Shown here: positions 8,929 through 16,166 of the stretch, piece by piece
How the letters are laid out: each line of letters starts with the position of its first letter
Position numbering within the stretch: position 1 is the first letter of the stretch
Source of the DNA: Chryseobacterium lathyri
GTDB taxonomy: Bacteria > Bacteroidota > Bacteroidia > Flavobacteriales > Weeksellaceae
DNA length: 64,000 bases
Direction of reading: 5' to 3'
Assembly: GCF_003290185.1 (NCBI RefSeq)
Contig: NZ_QNFY01000015.1
Coordinates: 62,001 to 126,000, forward strand
Translations under genes and position numbers: made by a program
The notes under the pieces: generated by a model
Database searches by the model: none
What the model was told of the DNA's origin: nothing
Seen by the model: only the letters and a program-made list of their open reading frames with translations

Positions 8929-10152
8929 TTATGCGTCTAATTCTCCCGCAATAATATTCATACTACACATCGTAACGATCGCATCTGAAATTACAGAACC
9001 TGTGATCATTTCAGGATAAGCTTGGTAGTAGATGAAGCATGGTCTTCTGAAATGAAGTCTGTAAGGGCTTCTTCCTCCGTCGCTCACTAAATAGAAACCT
9101 AATTCTCCGTTTCCACCTTCTACAGCATGATAAACTTCTCCTTTTGGCACATCGGTTTCTCCCATAACAATTTTGAAATGGTAGATCAAGGCTTCCATTT
9201 TTTGATAAACATCCGCCTTTTCAGGAAGATAAAAATCCGGAACATCCGCATGGAATGGTCCTTCAGGAAGATTGTCGTATGCCTGATTGATAATTTTAAG
9301 TGATTCCCAGATTTCCTGCTGACGAACCATGAAACGGTCGTAAGTGTCACCTGCAGTTCCTACCGGAATGATGAAATCGAAATCTTCGTAAGAAGAATAG
9401 GGCTGCGCAACTCTTACATCATAATCTACGCCTGCTGCACGTAAGTTTGGACCTGTAAAACCGTAGCTTAATGCTCTTTCAGCAGAAATTGCTCCCGCTC
9501 CAATGGTTCTGTCCATGAAAATCCTGTTTCTTTCCAATAAAGTACAGAATTCTTTAAATCTTCCCGGGAATGTTTTCAGGAAGTCTTTTAATAACTCATG
9601 GAATTTTGGAGTGAAATCTCTTTCAAAACCTCCGATTCTTCCCATATTGGTCGTCATTCTTGCCCCACAAATCTGCTCGTACATATCGTAAATACGCTCT
9701 CTTTCGATGAACATATAAGTAAGACCTGTGATGGCTCCTGCATCCATTCCGGTTACCCCGTTACAGATCAGGTGATCACCGATTCTGGCCAATTCCATTA
9801 AAATCACACGCATATAATCTACACGTTTTGGAACTTGTACACCGATCAGCTTTTCTACTGTCATGTGCCAGCCAAGGTTATTGATTGGTGCTGAACAGTA
9901 ATTCATACGGTCGGTAAGGGTAGTGATCTGAGCATAGTTTCTTCTTTCAGAAATTTTTTCAAATGCTCTGTGGATATAGCCTACTGTTTGCTCCGCGTGA
10001 AGGATTCTTTCCCCATCCATCGTTAAGATGTTCTGGAAGATCCCGTGGGTTGCAGGGTGGGTAGGTCCCAAATTGAGGGTATAAAGCTGCCCGTCAATCT
10101 GCTCCTTACTTTCGTATTGGTTAAGTATATTAGATAATGAGTTATCTTTCAT
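8929..10152 (-). CDS. nuoD: NADH-quinone oxidoreductase subunit D (49-kDa type)
   Basis: Quinone-site subunit of complex I, 407 aa from the chosen start. It contains LNLGPTHPATHGIFQ (N-terminal quinone pocket loop with the conserved histidines) and the hydrogenase-like segments GDHLICNGVTGMDAGA and MGRIGGFERDF. The C-terminus is DAIVTMCSMNIIAGELDA. The frame is open 15 codons further up to 10197, but those codons lie inside a heptad repeat array, so the ATG at 10152 (MKDNSLSNILNQ) is preferred. Confidence 0.93.
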   Translation of the reverse strand: MKDNSLSNILNQYESKEQIDGQLYTLNLGPTHPATHGIFQNILTMDGERILHAEQTVGYIHRAFEKISERRNYAQITTLTDRMNYCSAPINNLGWHMTVEKLIGVQVPKRVDYMRVILMELARIGDHLICNGVTGMDAGAITGLTYMFIERERIYDMYEQICGARMTTNMGRIGGFERDFTPKFHELLKDFLKTFPGRFKEFCTLLERNRIFMDRTIGAGAISAERALSYGFTGPNLRAAGVDYDVRVAQPYSSYEDFDFIIPVGTAGDTYDRFMVRQQEIWESLKIINQAYDNLPEGPFHADVPDFYLPEKADVYQKMEALIYHFKIVMGETDVPKGEVYHAVEGGNGELGFYLVSDGGRSPYRLHFRRPCFIYYQAYPEMITGSVISDAIVTMCSMNIIAGELDA

Positions 10153-10214
10153 AATATATAATTGATAATCGATAAGCGATAATTGATCATGAACCAACCA
10201 TCATTAATCATTTA
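10152..10214. repeat. Heptad-periodic inverted repeat between nuoC and nuoD
   Basis: Nine consecutive 7-bp units. The left five are TAAnnGA-like (TAATTGA, TAATCGA, TAAGCGA, TAATTGA); the right units are TCATGAA, TCATTAA and TCATTTA. The arms are complementary in class. The element runs right up to the nuoD start codon, which it probably defines. Confidence 0.75.
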
Positions 10215-10221
10215 TATTTTT

Positions 10222-10716
10222 TTATCTTCCGAACATGTTATCGTCCTTATCTGTTCTGGTTCCATCTTCAAGACGGTATTCCTTCAGCATAGGGTGGTAT
10301 CCGAGATCTTCCATATTCAGGATAGGTCTCAGGTCAGGATGTCCTTTAAATTTAATTCCGTAGAAATCAAACGTTTCTCTTTCCATCCAGTTGGCTCCGG
10401 CAAATAAATCTACAAGAGAATCCACTTCGATATTTTCTCTGGCCATAAAGATCTTCAGGCGTAATCTGACATTAGCCATCATATTGTGCAGGTGATACAC
10501 GACACCGATTTCCTTGTCCGGAAATTCAGGGTAATGGATACCGCAGATATCGGTAAGAAAGTTAAATTCCAACGATGAATCTTTCAGATAATGAATAATC
10601 TTTTTGATATCATCTTTTTTTACTTCAATAGTTAACATTCCATAAGGCTCTGAACTAGAGATTACAGACTCCGGAAATTCTCTTGTGATTGCTTCTAATA
10701 CAAATTCGTTCGTCAT
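10222..10716 (-). CDS. nuoC: NADH-quinone oxidoreductase subunit C (30-kDa type)
   Basis: Peripheral-arm subunit of complex I, 164 aa, a separate gene rather than the NuoCD fusion found in enterobacteria. The family motif around EREtFDFYGIkFkGHPDLRPILN is present here at about residues 120-142 (ERETFDFYGIKFKGHP). It begins 7 bp downstream of nuoB, and its C-terminus (RTDKDDNMFGR) is the usual short charged tail. Confidence 0.95.
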   Translation of the reverse strand: MTNEFVLEAITREFPESVISSSEPYGMLTIEVKKDDIKKIIHYLKDSSLEFNFLTDICGIHYPEFPDKEIGVVYHLHNMMANVRLRLKIFMARENIEVDSLVDLFAGANWMERETFDFYGIKFKGHPDLRPILNMEDLGYHPMLKEYRLEDGTRTDKDDNMFGR

Positions 10717-10723
10717 TTCCGTT

Positions 10724-11284
10724 TTAGTTGCTAATGTTGTAAGAATCTAACAATTTTTGGTATTCAGGCATATCTCTTCTTCTGATGCTTTCGCTTTCTG
10801 CCAAAGCCTGAACCTGCATTACGCCTTCAATAATCTGCTCCGGTCTTGGAGGGCATCCCGGAACATAAACGTCAACCGGAATAATTTTATCAATTCCCTG
10901 TAAAACAGAGTAGGTGTCAAAAATACCACCGCTGGAAGCACAAGCTCCAACAGCAACCACCCATTTTGGCTCGGCCATCTGAGTGTACACTTCTTTTAGG
11001 ACAGGTCCTAATTTTTTAGATATAGTCCCGCAAACCATTAGCATATCCGCCTGTCTTGGTGAGAAAGAGTTTCTTTCCATACCAAATCTTGAAGCGTCAT
11101 ACGTAGGGTTCAGGGTAGCCATAAACTCGATACCACAACAAGAGGTTGCAAATGGTAAAGGCCAAAGAGAGAATTTTCTGGCCATCCCGATTACACTGCT
11201 CAGTTTCGTTGCGAAAAACCCTTCTCCTTCAAATCCTTCGGGAGCAGGTGCATCTGTTCTTATTACTGGTTTGTTATCTGACAT
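10724..11284 (-). CDS. nuoB: NADH-quinone oxidoreductase subunit B (cluster N2)
   Basis: Carries the terminal 4Fe-4S cluster N2 that reduces quinone; 186 aa. The four cysteine ligands can be placed: tandem C49-C50 (FATSCCGIEFMA), C114 (VGACASSGG) and C144 (PGCPPRPE). The gene is followed by nuoC after 7 bp. The 99-bp gap towards nuoA contains only AT-rich sequence with weak 7-bp periodicity. Confidence 0.97.
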   Translation of the reverse strand: MSDNKPVIRTDAPAPEGFEGEGFFATKLSSVIGMARKFSLWPLPFATSCCGIEFMATLNPTYDASRFGMERNSFSPRQADMLMVCGTISKKLGPVLKEVYTQMAEPKWVVAVGACASSGGIFDTYSVLQGIDKIIPVDVYVPGCPPRPEQIIEGVMQVQALAESESIRRRDMPEYQKLLDSYNISN

Positions 11285-11383
11285 TTGATTGATTTAAGAT
11301 TTAAATTTAGATTCTAAATTGGTGTTAATGTTAACTTAACTCTAATTTTCTGATCTAAAATTGTCATTTAAAATTTCTATTCT

Positions 11384-11755
11384 TTATTTATCCCAATCTA
11401 ATGCGCCACGCTTCCATACATAGAAAAACGCCATGAAGAAAATTGCGACGAAGGTTAGGACAGCAAGGAATCCTTCCATTCCGAATTCTCTGAAGTTTAC
11501 AGCATATGGATAAAAAAATACGATTTCAATATCGAATAGCACGAATAATACTGCTGTCAGGAAATATTTGATGGAAAACGGTGTTCTCGCATTTCCTTCT
11601 ACAGGAACTCCACATTCCCAGCTTTGGTTTTTTACAGAATTTCCTTTTTTCTGTTTTGGTCCCAGAAAATGGGCTCCAAGCAAAGAAACGGCTACGAATG
11701 CGATAGCTACACCTGCTTGAATAAGGATTGGAATATAACTTTCAGGTAAATTCAT
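11384..11755 (-). CDS. nuoA: NADH-quinone oxidoreductase subunit A
   Basis: First gene of the complex I operon; small three-helix membrane subunit, 123 aa. Family features are the loop with YECGvp-like sequence, here SWECGVPVEGNART, and FLTAVLFVLFDIEIVFFYPYAV, which carries conserved acidic residues in the membrane. A TAAATTTG box lies 24 bp before the start codon. Confidence 0.96.
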   Translation of the reverse strand: MNLPESYIPILIQAGVAIAFVAVSLLGAHFLGPKQKKGNSVKNQSWECGVPVEGNARTPFSIKYFLTAVLFVLFDIEIVFFYPYAVNFREFGMEGFLAVLTFVAIFFMAFFYVWKRGALDWDK

Positions 11756-11778
11756 TTTTGCATTATTATCTCAATTTG

Positions 11779-11786
11779 CAAATTTA
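11779..11786 (-). promoter_or_regulatory. Candidate promoter -7 box of the nuo operon
   Basis: On the minus strand the sequence reads TAAATTTG, matching the Bacteroidetes -7 consensus TAnnTTTG, 24 bp upstream of the nuoA ATG. No clear TTTG -33 element is seen at the usual spacing, so the call rests on the -7 box and its position. Confidence 0.45.
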
Positions 11787-11876
11787 GCGAATAAACAAGA
11801 AAGCATGAAATTAATAAGCTTAAAAGTGGGATTAAAATAGGGAAAAGCGGTAATTTAGAATCAATAAAAATAGTGC

Positions 11877-12053
11877 TTATTTCTTCATTTTTTTGAGGAG
11901 AGAGTAGGCCATGAACGATATGTATCCAAAAAGAATGCTGGCCAGTGTTATATTGACTACGGTATTCATTCGGTCATCTTCGATCCGAAAAAACAAGTTG
12001 TAAGCGATAAATGCTGCAATCAGAACAGCGAAAACAATGAGATGTGGTTTCAT
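11877..12053 (-). CDS. Small membrane protein, 58 aa
   Basis: A complete short frame from ATG at 12053 to TAA at 11877. The protein starts MKPHLIVFAVLIAAFIAYNL, a hydrophobic helix, then a short polar loop (FFRIEDDRMN), a second hydrophobic helix and a lysine-rich end (LLKKMKK). It is therefore a likely two-helix inner-membrane protein with both ends in the cytoplasm. It lies alone on the minus strand in the gap upstream of nuoA. The family is not recognised. The ordered hydrophobic and charged pattern argues that it is real. Confidence 0.6.
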   Translation of the reverse strand: MKPHLIVFAVLIAAFIAYNLFFRIEDDRMNTVVNITLASILFGYISFMAYSLLKKMKK

Positions 12054-12142
12054 AGGATAAATTTACGAAAAGAATTCAGGTTTTTAAGGGAAGTTTTCTG
12101 AAGTGTAAAGTATGAGTTATCAGCTTTCGGTTTTAAAATAAG

Positions 12143-12177
12143 TCACTAATAACTCATCATTTATCACTGATGATTAA
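12143..12177. repeat. Heptad-periodic repeat at the end of the GNAT gene
   Basis: Five 7-bp units: TCACTAA, TAACTCA, TCATTTA, TCACTGA, TGATTAA. A weaker complementary run (GTATGAG, TTATCAG) lies about 30 bp to the left. The array crosses the stop codon of the neighbouring gene. It belongs to the same structural class as the elements in the nuo operon gaps. Confidence 0.55.
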
Positions 12178-13297
12178 TTGCTAGTGAATAGGTTCTTCTT
12201 CTTTTGTGATTGACGGGATTGTAATCCTGCCAAAGCACCTGAACACTTTTATTTTCTTCCAGTTCAGGATTTGTTTCTGCAAAATCAATTCCCATGCTGG
12301 TAAAACGCACAAAAATTTCTTTGAATATAATGGCTGTAACGCCTCTTCTCTGGTATTCGGGATGAATTCCGATCAGATAAAAGTTTGCACGGTCGTTTTT
12401 CTTTCCTGCCTGTAAAAAATGCCACCATCCGAAAGGAAACAGCTTTCCTTTAGATTTTTGTAGAGCTTTAGAATAAGAAGGCATTGTAATGGCAAATGAC
12501 ACGAGTTCGTTATTTTCATCCACTACACAGATCACATAGTTTTTGTCTATAAAAGGGAAGTATTTTTCCCTGTAAGTCTGTATCTGTTCGTCCGAAATAG
12601 GGGTATAGGTTGAAAGGTGCTTATAAGTTTCGTCAAGCAATTTAAACATAGGTTCTACAAACGGAAGAATCTCCTGTTTTGATTTGAAATTGAGAACTTT
12701 AAGTTTGTATTTCTGAGCAATCAGACCACTGAATTTTTCTACTTTTTCAGGTAAAACCTTTGGGAAATTCATTTCATACTCCACCCATTCTTTTTCTTTG
12801 GTCAATCCAAGATCTTCCATGTGTTTTGGGTAGTATTCATAATTATAGATTCCGATCATGGTGGCCAGCTTATCAAAACCCATGGTAAGCATGCCTGCTT
12901 TATCAAGATTGGTAAAGCCCATTGGGCCCTCAATTTTATCAATATTATTTTCCTTGGCGTAATCTATTGCTTTTTGGATCAGCGCCTGAGAAACTTCTTT
13001 ATCATCAATAAAATCAATCCATCCGAAACGTACTTTTCTGATGCCTAATTCCTTTTCTTCCTTGTGATTGATGATCACGGCTATTCTTCCAACTACTTTA
13101 TTGTCTTTCAGGGCAAGAAACTGCCTGGATTTTGAATAATTTAAAGCCGGATTTTCTTTTGCGTCCCAAATTTTAAATTCGTCTTTAATAAAGGAAGGAA
13201 CATAATAGGGATTGTTTTTATAAAGATCCATTGGAAATCTTACGAATTTTTTTAATTCGTCTTGATTTTTCACTTCAATAACTGAAACTTTAGACAT
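12164..13297 (-). CDS. GNAT-fold acetyltransferase-like protein
   Basis: 377 aa. The C-terminal third looks like an acetyl-CoA-binding GNAT core: ANFYLIGIHPEYQRRGVTA gives the R/Q-x-x-G-x-A-type motif, followed by an acidic ETNPELEENKSVQVLW segment. The N-terminal half has a second related region with FLALKDNKVVGRIAVIIN. Two-domain GNAT-like proteins of this size occur across Bacteroidetes without a known substrate. The terminal residues overlap a heptad repeat array. The substrate cannot be told from sequence. Confidence 0.7.
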   Translation of the reverse strand: MSKVSVIEVKNQDELKKFVRFPMDLYKNNPYYVPSFIKDEFKIWDAKENPALNYSKSRQFLALKDNKVVGRIAVIINHKEEKELGIRKVRFGWIDFIDDKEVSQALIQKAIDYAKENNIDKIEGPMGFTNLDKAGMLTMGFDKLATMIGIYNYEYYPKHMEDLGLTKEKEWVEYEMNFPKVLPEKVEKFSGLIAQKYKLKVLNFKSKQEILPFVEPMFKLLDETYKHLSTYTPISDEQIQTYREKYFPFIDKNYVICVVDENNELVSFAITMPSYSKALQKSKGKLFPFGWWHFLQAGKKNDRANFYLIGIHPEYQRRGVTAIIFKEIFVRFTSMGIDFAETNPELEENKSVQVLWQDYNPVNHKRRRTYSLAINHQ

Positions 13298-13402
13298 AGA
13301 TAAAGGGATAATTAGAGAGCAAATATAGATAATAAAATGTAATACTTTGGCACAGTTTTTACATCATTATGTTTAAAATTAAACACAAAAAATCTATATA
13401 AA

Positions 13403-14113
13403 ATGATGGGTTATTATATTATTATCGGTGTTTCAATGCTGATAAGCTGGTGGGTTTCGTCCAGATTAAAATCGAAATTTGAATACTATTCCAATGTACA
13501 TCTTAGAAATGGGCTTTCGGGGAAAGAGATAGCAGAAAAAATGCTGAGAGATAACGGAATCACTGATGTACAGGTAATTTCTGTTCCCGGCCAGCTGACG
13601 GATCACTATAACCCGGCAGATAAAACAGTTAACCTTTCAGAAGGAGTCTATATGCAGAGAAATGCAGCTGCTGCGGCTGTGGCTGCGCATGAATGTGGAC
13701 ATGCAGTGCAGCATGCTGTAGGATATTCGATGCTGAACCTGCGTTCAAAGCTGGTTCCTGTTGTGAATATAAGTTCTAATCTGATGCAGTTTGTCCTTAT
13801 CGCAGGTATTGGGATTATGGCAGCAACAAGATCTATTGATGATCCCAACGGAAATACGACGGTTCTGGCGATAGGAGTGGCAATGTTTGCATTGACTACA
13901 CTTTTTGCTTTTGTAACCCTTCCAGTGGAATATGATGCCAGTAACCGAGCAATGAAGTGGATTAAAGACACGGGAACGGTTACCCAAGAAGAATTTGTAG
14001 GAGTACAGGACAGTTTAAAATGGGCAGCAAGAACGTATGTTGTGGCAGCCCTTGGATCACTGGCTCAGCTTCTTTATTGGGGTTCATTACTCCTTGGTGG
14101 AAGAAGGAATTAA
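13403..14113 (+). CDS. Membrane zinc metallopeptidase, YugP type
   Basis: 236 aa. The zinc-binding HExxH motif is H96-E97-C-G-H100 (AAHECGHAVQHAVGYSM), as in the neutral zinc metallopeptidase family PF04298. A membrane segment lies at the N-terminus (YYIIIGVSMLISWWVS), one or two follow the active site (LMQFVLIAGIGIMAA, VLAIGVAMFALTTLFAFVTL), and there is another near the C-terminus. It is the first plus-strand gene of the window and converges with the YigZ-type gene, the stop codons overlapping by 4 bp. Function in flavobacteria is not established. Confidence 0.88.
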   Translation: MMGYYIIIGVSMLISWWVSSRLKSKFEYYSNVHLRNGLSGKEIAEKMLRDNGITDVQVISVPGQLTDHYNPADKTVNLSEGVYMQRNAAAAAVAAHECGHAVQHAVGYSMLNLRSKLVPVVNISSNLMQFVLIAGIGIMAATRSIDDPNGNTTVLAIGVAMFALTTLFAFVTLPVEYDASNRAMKWIKDTGTVTQEEFVGVQDSLKWAARTYVVAALGSLAQLLYWGSLLLGGRRN

Positions 14114-14715
14114 TCTTTAAATTCAAATGAAACATACTGCATTTCGGATAATTTATCTGAAATGCTTTCTTTTTGGGCTAATTTTAAAGATGCAGTGAGG
14201 ATGCAGTTTTCATTAGCATCAAAATTCAGAACCCTAGCATCAAATTTGGAAAGCAGGGTAAAAATAGTATTCTGCTGATTGAAGTTGAACTGGATTTCAA
14301 TTTCTGTTTCAAGCTCTTTTGTGATGATATTGGCCTCTTCCAATGTGATTTTTGCACATTCTTTATAGGCTTTTACAAGCCCTGAAACCCCGAGTTTTGT
14401 TCCGCCATAATAACGGACCGATATAACCAGAACGTTGGTGATTTCGTGTGCTAAAAGCTGATTGTAGATAGGAAGACCTGCACTTCCTGATGGCTCACCG
14501 TCATCATTTGCCCGATAGTTTTCACCTTCCAGGCCCATTCTGAAAGCGTAACAGTGATGGGTAGCCTTAGGGTGTTCTGTCCGGATTTTTTCCAATGCTT
14601 CTTTCAGCTCCCTTTCGTTATTGACCGGAAAGGCAAATCCAATGAATTTGCTTCCTTTTTCTTTTAATAAAGTATTTTCTATGGGTTTTTCTATGGTTTT
14701 ATATTCGAACGTCAT
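14110..14715 (-). CDS. YigZ/IMPACT family protein
   Basis: 201 aa from the ATG at 14715 (MTFEYKTIEKPIEN). The frame is open to 14766, but the extra 17 residues (MRNLCCIYTFALIKPAI) do not look like family sequence. UPF0029/IMPACT core motifs are visible: KGSKFIGFAFPV, HHCYAFRMG, NDDGEPSGSAGLPIY and VRYYGGTKLGVSGLVKAY. Members are linked to ribosome-associated regulation or to proline-peptide processing, but the exact role is uncertain. It ends against the metallopeptidase gene on the other strand. Confidence 0.88.
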   Translation of the reverse strand: MTFEYKTIEKPIENTLLKEKGSKFIGFAFPVNNERELKEALEKIRTEHPKATHHCYAFRMGLEGENYRANDDGEPSGSAGLPIYNQLLAHEITNVLVISVRYYGGTKLGVSGLVKAYKECAKITLEEANIITKELETEIEIQFNFNQQNTIFTLLSKFDARVLNFDANENCILTASLKLAQKESISDKLSEMQYVSFEFKD

Positions 14716-14777
14716 TATAGCCGGCTTTATCAATGCAAAAGTATAAATACAACATAAGTTACGCAATCATAAATAAA

Positions 14778-14802
14778 GAAGCCATCAATATTTGACAGCT
14801 TC
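14778..14802 (-). terminator. Terminator after the double-glycine peptide gene
   Basis: On the minus strand GAAGC and GCTTC pair across a 15-base loop and are followed by TTTATTT. It lies 30 bp downstream of the 60-aa peptide gene and before the YigZ gene. Confidence 0.55.
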
Positions 14803-14832
14803 CTAAATCTTTTAATGTGATATTGATCCTCA

Positions 14833-15015
14833 TTATGATCCGCAATAATCTAAGGGAAGTAGACACATATAGCTTGTCGGGCCGCAAAAATCCTGAGGAC
14901 ACTTGTCTCTGCATCTGGTAGATTCCCCGGTAGGTAAAGTACAGTCTACAAATACAAATGCACCACCGCTAATATTTTTTAAACCAGTTCTTGAAATTTT
15001 CTTTAAGTTTTTCAT
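14833..15015 (-). CDS. Double-glycine-leader cysteine-rich peptide (bacteriocin-like)
   Basis: 60 aa. The first 18 residues (MKNLKKISRTGLKNISGG) form a leader with basic and hydrophobic residues ending in Gly-Gly, the usual cleavage site of C39-peptidase ABC exporters. The remaining 42 residues contain six cysteines (in VDCTLP, TRCRDKCPQDFCG and YMCLLPLDYCGS), which suggests disulphide bonds. No exporter or immunity gene is adjacent. Chryseobacterium genomes carry many such short 'bacteriocin-like' genes; activity is unproven. Confidence 0.7.
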   Translation of the reverse strand: MKNLKKISRTGLKNISGGAFVFVDCTLPTGESTRCRDKCPQDFCGPTSYMCLLPLDYCGS

Positions 15016-15053
15016 AGTATTAATTTTTGTAAAACTAATGTAAAGAAATTATT

Positions 15054-16103
15054 TCAATTGATGGTGATAAAATGGTTTTGTTTTGCTTTAAAAATTGATA
15101 CTGTATTATCTCTCAAATTTTCAATTCTGTCAGCTGTATAATTAAATTCTGGCGCTTTTGTTCCGTTTTCCAGTTTCAGATTTTCATTTTTAATGACAAT
15201 GGCTTCATCCCAAAGGTTAGCATTAATAAATTGCTGTAATGTAAAACGGCCGCCTTCAATAATAACAGACTGTATATGTTCATTGTATAGTACTTCCAGT
15301 AGCTCTGGAATGAAATTATCCCTGTTGATTTTAATAAATTGGATATGCCCTTCGGTACCTTCTTTTTCAGAGTTTACAACCAGTGTTTTTGCTTCACTAT
15401 TGTAAATATTGAAACTGCCAGGAACTTTTAAATCAAAATCAATAAGAATTCTGACAGGGTTTACTCCTTCAGCATTTCTTACGGTCAGGCTTGGATTGTC
15501 ATTTAAAGCGGTTTGTGTTCCCACTAAAATAGTATGTTCGTCGGCTCTTAGTTGATGTACAAATTGATTGGCCAGAGAATTTGAAATGGCTGTTGGTTTA
15601 AAATCCTTATCTAAAAACCCGTCTCCTGATTCGGCCCATTTCAGGATAATGTAAGGTCTTTTCTTTTCATGATAGGTAAAAAATCTTTTATTCAGCTCAA
15701 TACATTCTTTTTCCAGTATTCCTGAAACCGCTTCAATACCTGCATCCTGAATGATTTTTTTTCCTTTCCCGTTTACTTTGTCATGAGAATCCATGGCGCC
15801 AATGACAACTTTCCTGAAACCAAGTTCTTTAATTTTTAAAGCACATGGTGGCGTTTTACCATAATGGGCGCAGGGCTCCAGTGAAACATAGATCGTAGAT
15901 TCGGGTATAAGATCTTTATTTTCTACAGAATTGATCGCGTTAATCTCAGCGTGGTTTTCTCCGGCTTTATGATGGTATCCTTCCCCGATGATTTTCCCGT
16001 TATGGACAATCACGCTGCCTACAAGAGGGTTGGGGTAGGTTTTGCCCAGTGCTTTCTGAGCAAGCTCAATGCATCTTTTTATGTATAATTCGTCGTTGTT
16101 CAT
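15054..16103 (-). CDS. ribD: Bifunctional riboflavin biosynthesis deaminase/reductase RibD
   Basis: Catalyses deamination of the pyrimidine amine and reduction of the ribosyl side chain in riboflavin synthesis; 349 aa. The N-terminal deaminase zinc site is H51-A-E53 (NHAEINAI) with C78 and C87 (LEPCAHYGKTPPC). The C-terminal reductase domain (about 145-345) contains WAESGDGFLD and the NADPH-domain end VIIEGGRFTLQQFI. It lies 38 bp upstream of the Gly-Gly peptide gene and 63 bp downstream of the DUF349 gene, with a terminator in the latter gap. Confidence 0.94.
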   Translation of the reverse strand: MNNDELYIKRCIELAQKALGKTYPNPLVGSVIVHNGKIIGEGYHHKAGENHAEINAINSVENKDLIPESTIYVSLEPCAHYGKTPPCALKIKELGFRKVVIGAMDSHDKVNGKGKKIIQDAGIEAVSGILEKECIELNKRFFTYHEKKRPYIILKWAESGDGFLDKDFKPTAISNSLANQFVHQLRADEHTILVGTQTALNDNPSLTVRNAEGVNPVRILIDFDLKVPGSFNIYNSEAKTLVVNSEKEGTEGHIQFIKINRDNFIPELLEVLYNEHIQSVIIEGGRFTLQQFINANLWDEAIVIKNENLKLENGTKAPEFNYTADRIENLRDNTVSIFKAKQNHFITIN

Positions 16104-16113
16104 AAAGTAAAAA

Positions 16114-16151
16114 GAAAAAGCGAAGACAAATTTCTTTGCTTCGCCTTTTTT
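16114..16151 (-). terminator. Terminator between the DUF349 gene and ribD
   Basis: Minus strand: GGCGAAG pairs with CTTCGCT around a 13-base loop and is followed by a TTTTTCTTTTT tract, 16 bp after the DUF349 stop codon. Confidence 0.6.
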
Positions 16152-16166
16152 ATATTATTTAATAGA

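Noticed and set aside
10153..10197. Longer N-terminus of NuoD
   Set aside because: The extra 15 codons fall entirely inside a heptad repeat element and do not resemble NuoD.
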